DNA of 6,582 nt, from NCBI GenBank assembly GCA_007126865.1, contig SLAN01000133.1:1-6582 (forward strand). Reading direction: 5' to 3'. Below are positions 1 to 5,122 of this stretch, in pieces. Position numbers and translations under genes: made by a program. Positions within the stretch are counted from its first letter, which is position 1. Every line of letters starts with the position of its first letter. The stretch is from Spirochaetales bacterium. GTDB lineage: Bacteria > Spirochaetota > Spirochaetia > DSM-27196 > SKKC01. The notes under the pieces were generated by a model. It saw only the letters and a list, made by a program, of their open reading frames with translations, searched no databases and was not told the origin of the DNA.

Positions 1-1238
1 ATCGTACCGCCGACCACATCGGTCAAAGCATCACGCGCGTTGACGACGAGGTTCATCAACACCTGCTCCATCTGGCCCTGATCCACGAGAACCGTTCCCC
101 GTTCGGCATTCAGCGCCACGTGCATCGTGATTCCTTCGCTGAGCAAGCGGCGCAGCATTTTCTCCACATCTTCTATGATCGTGTTTATGTCGATGGTCCT
201 CGGATTCAGCATCTGGTGCCGGCTGAACGCGAGCAGCTGCCGCGTCAGACTGACCGATCGAAAGGCCGCTTTCTGAATGCCGAGTACGTCGGACTTGAGT
301 GCCTCCCGGTCGATCTCCTCGTTTTCGTCCTCGAGCGTTTCCACAAGAAGCTTCGAGTAGCCGAGGATCACCGTAAGCAGATTATTGAAATCGTGTGCAA
401 TTCCGCCGCTAAGCCGTCCTACCGCCTCCATTTTCTGGGCTTGACGGAGCTGCTCATCGCGCTGCCGCAATGCGCGCTCGGCTTCCACGCGCGCGGAGAT
501 GTCACGCACTACGTACACGTACCCGCTCGACGCTCCATACAGATTATCGAGAGGCGTCTCGAGAACCTCGACCGGAATCAGATCGCCCGTGCGGCATTCG
601 AGTAGGCGAGCATAACGATCGAATCCCTTCGGCCAATAGCCTGCTTCGGCTTGCCGAAATACGCAGATATCCTCGATCGGTGTGCCGTGAATTTCATGGA
701 CTGTTGCACCACACAAGCGTTCTGCGACCGGATTCATGAACTCAACGTTCCGATCTGAGTCGGTAACTATGACCCCGTCGGTTATGCTGCTCAACGTTGT
801 CTGCAACAGCTCCTGACGCTCGGCAAGGGCCCGCTCCATTTTGTGCCGGTAGAGCGCGATCACGATCGAAGTGCGCAACTCACGCTCGTCGAACGGTTTA
901 ATGATATACGCGAACGGCCGGGTTATTTTGGCTCGTTGCAGGGTCTGCTCATCGGCGTACGCGGTCAACAGTATAAACGGTAACCCGTACTCTCTCTGGA
1001 TCTGCTCGGCGGTTTCCACGCCGTCGAGCTCGCCCTGGAGGCGGATATCGAGCAGGACAAGGTCGGGTCGATCCCGTTCCAGATTCTCGAGCACGCTTTC
1101 GCCGGAGGCATACATAGCCGGTACTTCATATCCGAAACGTTCGAGGTGCGCCTTGATGTCGAGCGCGACGACACGTTCGTCTTCGACTACGACTATTCGC
1201 GCCTGGTTTGTCGTCTGGTCGTCGGTCGCTGCATCCAT
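1..1238 (-). CDS. REC-PAS-histidine kinase (receiver-first sensor kinase), C-terminus cut by window edge
   Basis: Reading the minus strand from the ATG at 1238-1236 gives 412 codons with no stop before the window edge. Residues about 14-128 are a CheY-like receiver: acidic D20, phospho-acceptor D64 in LVLLDIRLQG, T92 and K114 in the IIKPF motif. Residues about 141-255 are a PAS domain (SSITDGVIVTDSDRNVEFMN, then VYVVRDISARVEAE). Next comes a HisKA dimerisation domain with phospho-His H282 in GGIAHDFNNLL, and the HATPase N-box (NLVVNARDAL, N396/N400). The ATP-lid and G boxes lie outside the window. No membrane segment is visible, so it is probably cytoplasmic. It should autophosphorylate on H282 while its own receiver takes input from another kinase. 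It starts 16 bp after the cheB stop, so it is probably co-transcribed. The Shine-Dalgarno is weak (AGAAG almost touching the ATG), but the receiver begins at residue 15, which supports this start. The signal sensed and the downstream partner are unknown. Confidence 0.93.
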   Translation of the reverse strand, partial: MDAATDDQTTNQARIVVVEDERVVALDIKAHLERFGYEVPAMYASGESVLENLERDRPDLVLLDIRLQGELDGVETAEQIQREYGLPFILLTAYADEQTLQRAKITRPFAYIIKPFDERELRTSIVIALYRHKMERALAERQELLQTTLSSITDGVIVTDSDRNVEFMNPVAERLCGATVHEIHGTPIEDICVFRQAEAGYWPKGFDRYARLLECRTGDLIPVEVLETPLDNLYGASSGYVYVVRDISARVEAERALRQRDEQLRQAQKMEAVGRLSGGIAHDFNNLLTVILGYSKLLVETLEDENEEIDREALKSDVLGIQKAAFRSVSLTRQLLAFSRHQMLNPRTIDINTIIEDVEKMLRRLLSEGITMHVALNAERGTVLVDQGQMEQVLMNLVVNARDALTDVVGGT

Positions 1239-1254
1239 ACTTCTACATTCTATA

Positions 1255-2364
1255 CTACACTTGGCGGAGGCGAATAATCGATCCGGCTATCGTGTCGAGC
1301 GGGATTGATGTATCGACCGCACCGCGACGGACGGCCTCAGCCGGCATTCCATATACGACACAGCTTTCTTCGTCCTGCGCGATGTTGTATGCCCCGGCTT
1401 CTTTTAACTCGAGCATCCCGCGTGCGCCGTCGTCCCCCATACCCGTCAATATGACACCGACGACATTTGGACCGCCGTATCGAGCAGCCGAACGAAAGAG
1501 CACGTCTACCGACGGCCGATGGCGGCTCACCAGAGGCCCGCTCTTGGTCTCCACAAAGTACCGTGCACCGCTGCGTTTGAGAAGAGTGTGGAGATTTCCC
1601 GGTGCAATCAACGCGGTACCGCGTACTACGCTGTCGTTGTTCGCCGCCTCTTTAACGGTCATCTCGCAAAGCTCGTTCAGGCGTTCGGCGAACGCTGTTG
1701 TGAAGCGCTCAGGCATGTGTTGTACGATGACCATACCGGGAGCATCGCCGGGCAGTGCGGTCAGCAGTGCGCGCAGAGCCTCGGTACCTCCGGTCGATGC
1801 GCCTACTACGACCACCTTATCGGTTGTTTTCAGTACCCCCGGAGTGCCGTGCTGTTTGGTCGGAGCCGCGAGAATCGCGTCGGCATTCAGACGCGGCTGA
1901 TGATCCGTCGGGACTCTTCCGACACTATGCGGTTTTGCTCGATCCGACTTGCGGACTCGAGCGTAGCGTGCCGCCTTAACCGCATCGCATATGCGGATTT
2001 TCGACTCCTCGAGGAACGCCTTTGTACCGAGCTTAGGCTTCTCTATTATCTCCACCGCTCCGTATTCAAGCGCTCGCAGTGCGTTGGCGGACCCGGACTC
2101 CGCCTGGCTGGAGCAGATAACTACCGGCAGAGGCTGTTGACTCATGAGCTTCTGAAGGAACGTTATGCCGTCCATTCTCGGCATTTCCACATCGAGCGTA
2201 ATGACATCCGGGTCCAACGTTTGAAGCTTCTTCGCAGCGATAATCGGATCGCTCGCGGTCGCAATAACCTCGATCTCATCGTCAGCATTCAGTAACTGTT
2301 TCATTGTCTCGCGAACGACGGCGGAATCGTCGATGACCATCACCTTCGTGATATCTTTATGCAT
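1255..2364 (-). CDS. cheB: Chemotaxis response regulator protein-glutamate methylesterase/glutamine deamidase CheB
   Basis: A 369-residue protein of normal CheB length. Residues 1-125 form a receiver with acidic pair D12/D13, phospho-acceptor D58 ([12 protein letters not shown]), and K109 in EKP. A linker of about 55 residues leads to the methylesterase domain (about 183-369). The catalytic triad is visible: S190 in VVGASTGG, H216 in IVQHMP and D312 in LTGMGDDG. All three are shifted by the same 26 residues from Salmonella S164/H190/D286. By family knowledge it removes methyl groups from chemoreceptor glutamates, and deamidates glutamines, when phosphorylated by CheA, giving adaptation in the cytoplasm at receptor arrays. 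Its ATG lies inside the end of cheR (8-bp overlap), which suggests translational coupling. Only a modest purine stretch (AGAGA) precedes it. It ends in TAG, 16 bp before the kinase gene. Nothing looks broken. Confidence 0.97.
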   Translation of the reverse strand: MHKDITKVMVIDDSAVVRETMKQLLNADDEIEVIATASDPIIAAKKLQTLDPDVITLDVEMPRMDGITFLQKLMSQQPLPVVICSSQAESGSANALRALEYGAVEIIEKPKLGTKAFLEESKIRICDAVKAARYARVRKSDRAKPHSVGRVPTDHQPRLNADAILAAPTKQHGTPGVLKTTDKVVVVGASTGGTEALRALLTALPGDAPGMVIVQHMPERFTTAFAERLNELCEMTVKEAANNDSVVRGTALIAPGNLHTLLKRSGARYFVETKSGPLVSRHRPSVDVLFRSAARYGGPNVVGVILTGMGDDGARGMLELKEAGAYNIAQDEESCVVYGMPAEAVRRGAVDTSIPLDTIAGSIIRLRQV

Positions 2365-3220
2365 GAGCGGATCTCTGGTAGATGGTGGGAGCGACGCTGT
2401 AGACCGGGAGATTCGCTCCCGCCAGCGTCTCCGAATGCCCGAGGAACAGATACCCCTCGCTCTCTATATATCGAACCAACGTGCCTAAGAGCTGCATCTG
2501 CCGCGGCCTTTCGAAATAGATAATCACGTTGCGGCAGAAGAGCACGTGAAAACGCTCTCGTAAACCGTAATCGTCATCCATCAAATTCAGCCGTACGAAG
2601 CGGACTCGACGGCGTAGATCGCGTTTAACACGCACCAGAGCGAGTGAACGATCCTTGCTGCGCAAAAAATAGCGCGATCTCAACTGCGGGCTGATCGGCT
2701 CGATCCGTGCCTCGGGATACACCGCTTTCCGCGCCTGCTCCAGAACGCCGGCGGAGAGATCGCTCGCGAGTATCGTGTACTCGAAACGAGGCTGAACACG
2801 GCGAAACTCCTCCATGACAATCGCGAGGGTGTACGGTTCTTCGCCGGTTGATGCGGCACACGACCAGATCCTCAGCGGATTGTCACGACGCCCCCACCCG
2901 TAATCGTCGTAGAACCTCCCCAGATTCGAGGCCAGCCAATCGAAATGGTCCGGCTCACGAAAGAAATCGGTCTTGTTCGTAGTAACCGCGTCCACCATGT
3001 TGACGAGCTCGTTGTCGCCGCCGCGGTCCTCGAACACGTATTCGAGGTACTCCCGAAAGTCGGTCATCTCGAGCACGCGAAGTCGTTTATGCAGCCTGCT
3101 CTCGAGCATGCCCCGTTTTGATTCGGGCATTCGGATCCCGTAGGTACCTTCGATATACTCCGCGAGCTTACGGAACTCGCGATCGCCCAGGCGGAGAGCA
3201 TTTGGAGGATTACGACTCAT
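2357..3220 (-). CDS. cheR: Chemotaxis protein methyltransferase CheR
   Basis: A 287-residue protein of full family length. The N-terminal helical CheR_N domain spans about 10-75. It is followed by the conserved [14 protein letters not shown] segment (80-93), whose R88 corresponds to the functionally important arginine of the Salmonella enzyme. The S-adenosylmethionine-binding fold includes [15 protein letters not shown] (119-133), the acidic [14 protein letters not shown] (151-164), [12 protein letters not shown] (228-239) and [13 protein letters not shown] near the end. It methylates specific glutamates on chemoreceptors and so opposes CheB. There is no C-terminal TPR, so this is the simple cytoplasmic form. 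The ATG at 3220 is the only good start because an in-frame TGA lies just upstream at 3230-3232. A GGGTGA stretch at 3230-3235 may serve as the ribosome site. The stop overlaps cheB by 8 bp, matching the usual paired expression of the two adaptation enzymes. Confidence 0.97.
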   Translation of the reverse strand: MSRNPPNALRLGDREFRKLAEYIEGTYGIRMPESKRGMLESRLHKRLRVLEMTDFREYLEYVFEDRGGDNELVNMVDAVTTNKTDFFREPDHFDWLASNLGRFYDDYGWGRRDNPLRIWSCAASTGEEPYTLAIVMEEFRRVQPRFEYTILASDLSAGVLEQARKAVYPEARIEPISPQLRSRYFLRSKDRSLALVRVKRDLRRRVRFVRLNLMDDDYGLRERFHVLFCRNVIIYFERPRQMQLLGTLVRYIESEGYLFLGHSETLAGANLPVYSVAPTIYQRSAHA

Positions 3221-3258
3221 GCCGGTTTGTCACCCGTCGCATAGTTACGCTTGGTCAT
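3217..3258 (-). CDS. Possible 13-codon leader ORF coupled to cheR
   Basis: An ATG at 3258-3256 opens [13 protein letters not shown] and stops at TGA 3219-3217, so its stop overlaps the cheR start as ATGA. The bases just before it read GGTGAGAA. Aligned to the 16S tail (AAGGAGGUGA), these give near-ideal spacing, arguably a better ribosome site than that of cheR itself. It has no recognisable domain, and the short ORF could have arisen by chance. If translated, its likely role is to deliver ribosomes to cheR by re-initiation and not to make a working peptide. This is inference from position and ribosome-site match only. Confidence 0.27.
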   Translation of the reverse strand: MTKRNYATGDKPA

Positions 3259-3266
3259 TTCTCACC

Positions 3267-3294
3267 ATCATATAAAATTGTCGATCTCAAGCAA
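3267..3294 (-). promoter_or_regulatory. Candidate sigma70-type promoter in front of cheR
   Basis: An AT-rich island at the very end of the protease gene contains TATGAT (3272-3267, five of six matches to the -10 consensus). It is preceded after 16 bp by TTGCTT (3294-3289, a weak -35 with only TTG conserved). A start about 7 bp downstream would fall near 3260, just before the leader ORF and about 40 bp upstream of cheR. This would let the cheR-cheB-kinase group be expressed apart from the two upstream genes. The -35 is poor and the site lies inside coding sequence, so the call is tentative. Confidence 0.28.
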
Positions 3295-5064
3295 ACTCGC
3301 CAGCTGTATGCCTCGCGTCATGAATCCGGCTTTTCGTTGTCGTATGGATATGCGGAGGATTGCAACTCCTCGATCCTCGTCGATTATCAAGTCCTGCAGT
3401 GCGAACGGGTCCTGGGGCGAAAGCCCTGTTTCGTCGGCAATCCCGCCGGAGAAGACTCTCTCGATTGTGTAGTTCGTGCGGAATATGCCTCTCGAGAGCT
3501 CACGAACCGTCATGCCGAACAGAGGTGCAAGCACCGCCGTTTCCACATCCTTATCAACGGCCTCCAGCACGGGATTATGCGGACGCTCTGCGAGCGCGAG
3601 CAAGCCGTTACGCTCACTGCCGTCCCGTGTCCAGTCAACACGAATGAGTGAACCGCGCTGTCTCTCGAGCATGAGCTCCTGCGCTTCCGCGAGCGTGCCG
3701 ACCTCGGTGCCGTCGATGGCTGTTATAGAGTCGCCGACCTTCAGTCCCGCCTCATGAGCGGGACTGTTCGGCAGAACATATTTCACCTCCAGCGAACCTC
3801 GCCGCTCGTGCACAGAAGCCCCCATCCACGAATGGCGCACCTCGTTTCCCTGGTAAAGCCGCGGTACGATATGCTGTATCCAGAGGCTCGGGACGGCGAA
3901 GTTAACGTTCTCGAACTGCGGTATCCCCGCGAAGGCCACGCCTACCAGTTGCCCCGACTCATTCACGACGGGACCACCGCTATTTCCCGGATTCAACCCG
4001 GCATCGATTTGCATGGCCTCGCCGAGCTGCAGATAGCGGCGACCGGTAGCCGAGATGATTCCCGAGCTGATCGAACTCGAAAGTCCGCCGGGCGACCCCA
4101 TCGCGTACACCGTTGCGCCCGGCCGCAGCTCGCGTACGTCGGTCAGCGAGAAAACGTATTGGGGATCGACTTCCGCTTTGACGAGCGCGACATCGAGGAT
4201 TCTATCGTAGCCGACAACCCGTGCGGGAATGCGCTGGCTCGGATTCTCCGAGAGCCGTATGTACAGGCGTGAATAGCCATCGTGCTTTGGATCGACCTCA
4301 CTGCGTATGACATGATAGTTGGTCACGAGGTAACCGCGCTTGTCGATAAAAAAGCCGCTGCCCATGACCTGGTCACGCTGTCCGACCCCGTCTCGTATCC
4401 TGATACCTCGGTCTACTTCGACCGTCGCGGTTCCAACAAGCATGTCCGAGATCTCGGTCCGCGACGTGACGTAATCGGTGAGTGACTCCGGAATCTCGAG
4501 ATCACGATCGTCGAGTGCGCTGATCACCGATTCCACGGCGAACCGGTGGTTCTGCTCCACTGCAAGTCGACCGTACTCAATCAAGTCTTCTTCCGGGCTC
4601 TCGCCGAAGCGCGGAGCTTTGAGGAAAAGATTGAGGGCCGCCACCTCGTTATCCTCCTCGCGATACGAGTCCGCCCACGCAATATACAACTCGTTCAGAT
4701 CCCAATCGCTCGCCTCACGCTCTTCAAACGCACGCGCGTCGTCCGACTGACTACTGTGTTCCGCGAGTGTGCGCAACGAGCGGTATGCCGCAACAGCCTG
4801 TTCCCAATCACCGTCCGATACGTGCTGCTCGAATTCACGTTCGATTCCGGCTACGGCTTCCGACCAGAGTGCCGCGAATCGATCGCCGGGAAGAGTATTC
4901 TCGTCCAGGCCCTTCAAGCGCTGAATCGCGCGCGAAGACTCCCCCCGTTCGATTCGCTCCTGAATCGTACGCTCGACGACCTCCTGTCTCGTCGGCAGCG
5001 GTTCGGCATAGTCCGGCGCTGTCGCACAGGCAGCGATGAGAAGCGGCGCCAGCGCGATCACCAC
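3268..5064 (-). CDS. Predicted lipoprotein, trypsin-like (HtrA-type) serine protease with PDZ domain(s)
   Basis: From the GTG at 5064 the protein is 598 residues. A short hydrophobic segment runs into a lipobox-like LIAAC (Cys13), pointing to a membrane-anchored periplasmic lipoprotein. Residues about 20-200 are charged and helical with TPR-like segments (WEQAVAAYRSLRTLAE; ELYIAWADSYREEDNEVAAL). Residues about 210-395 are a chymotrypsin-fold protease with H251 (LVTNYHVI), D291 (RILDVALVK) and S362 (GLNPGNSGGPVV), so the triad is intact. A PDZ domain covers about 408-500 (PNSPAHEAGLKVGDSITAID). The last 85 or so residues (FGMTVRELSRG, then GGIADETGLSPQDPF) look like a second, degenerate PDZ. 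The role is probably envelope protein quality control or processing; the substrate is unknown. The start is uncertain: the open frame continues upstream to 5334, but between the preceding stop (5123) and the lipobox there is no ATG or TTG, only GTG at 5064 and 5061. It ends 47 bp before cheR. Confidence 0.92.
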   Translation of the reverse strand: MVIALAPLLIAACATAPDYAEPLPTRQEVVERTIQERIERGESSRAIQRLKGLDENTLPGDRFAALWSEAVAGIEREFEQHVSDGDWEQAVAAYRSLRTLAEHSSQSDDARAFEEREASDWDLNELYIAWADSYREEDNEVAALNLFLKAPRFGESPEEDLIEYGRLAVEQNHRFAVESVISALDDRDLEIPESLTDYVTSRTEISDMLVGTATVEVDRGIRIRDGVGQRDQVMGSGFFIDKRGYLVTNYHVIRSEVDPKHDGYSRLYIRLSENPSQRIPARVVGYDRILDVALVKAEVDPQYVFSLTDVRELRPGATVYAMGSPGGLSSSISSGIISATGRRYLQLGEAMQIDAGLNPGNSGGPVVNESGQLVGVAFAGIPQFENVNFAVPSLWIQHIVPRLYQGNEVRHSWMGASVHERRGSLEVKYVLPNSPAHEAGLKVGDSITAIDGTEVGTLAEAQELMLERQRGSLIRVDWTRDGSERNGLLALAERPHNPVLEAVDKDVETAVLAPLFGMTVRELSRGIFRTNYTIERVFSGGIADETGLSPQDPFALQDLIIDEDRGVAILRISIRQRKAGFMTRGIQLASLLEIDNFI

Positions 5065-5076
5065 TAACCGCGGAAT

Positions 5077-5097
5077 CCCGCCCCGGCGTGGCGGGGC
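5077..5097 (-). promoter_or_regulatory. GC-rich hairpin in the gap before the protease start
   Basis: On the minus strand the gap contains GCCCCG (5097-5092), a six-base loop, and CGGGGC (5085-5080), a perfect 6-bp stem. An alternative 6-bp pairing is CCCGCC (5095-5090) with GGCGGG (5082-5077); the two exclude each other. The 3' arm is the only purine-rich stretch upstream of the GTG start at 5064, so folding could hide the ribosome site. No T-run follows, so it does not look like an intrinsic terminator. A function is inferred from position only. Confidence 0.3.
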
Positions 5098-5122
5098 CGT
5101 CGCGAAATCCGACCGGACGTAC

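Noticed and set aside
120..605. Plus-strand open frame of 161 codons opposite the kinase
   Set aside because: It is antisense to the HisKA/PAS region, whose minus-strand translation has clear motifs; no recognisable protein features.
1249..1254. TATAGA as a -10 box for the kinase gene
   Set aside because: No acceptable -35 at the right distance (TTATTC at best), and the gap to cheB is only 16 bp.
1208..2295. Long plus-strand open frames (up to 258 codons) opposite cheB
   Set aside because: They lie antisense to an intact, motif-complete cheB; the products are Arg/Cys/Ser-rich with no domain sense. They are typical shadow frames in GC-rich DNA.
3240..3242. Upstream ATG as an alternative cheR start
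   Set aside because: It is out of frame with cheR, and an in-frame TGA at 3230-3232 blocks any extension of cheR.
5077..5097. Intrinsic terminator between the TPR-like gene and the protease gene
   Set aside because: The stem is only 6 bp and is followed by GGGATTCCGC, with no T-run.
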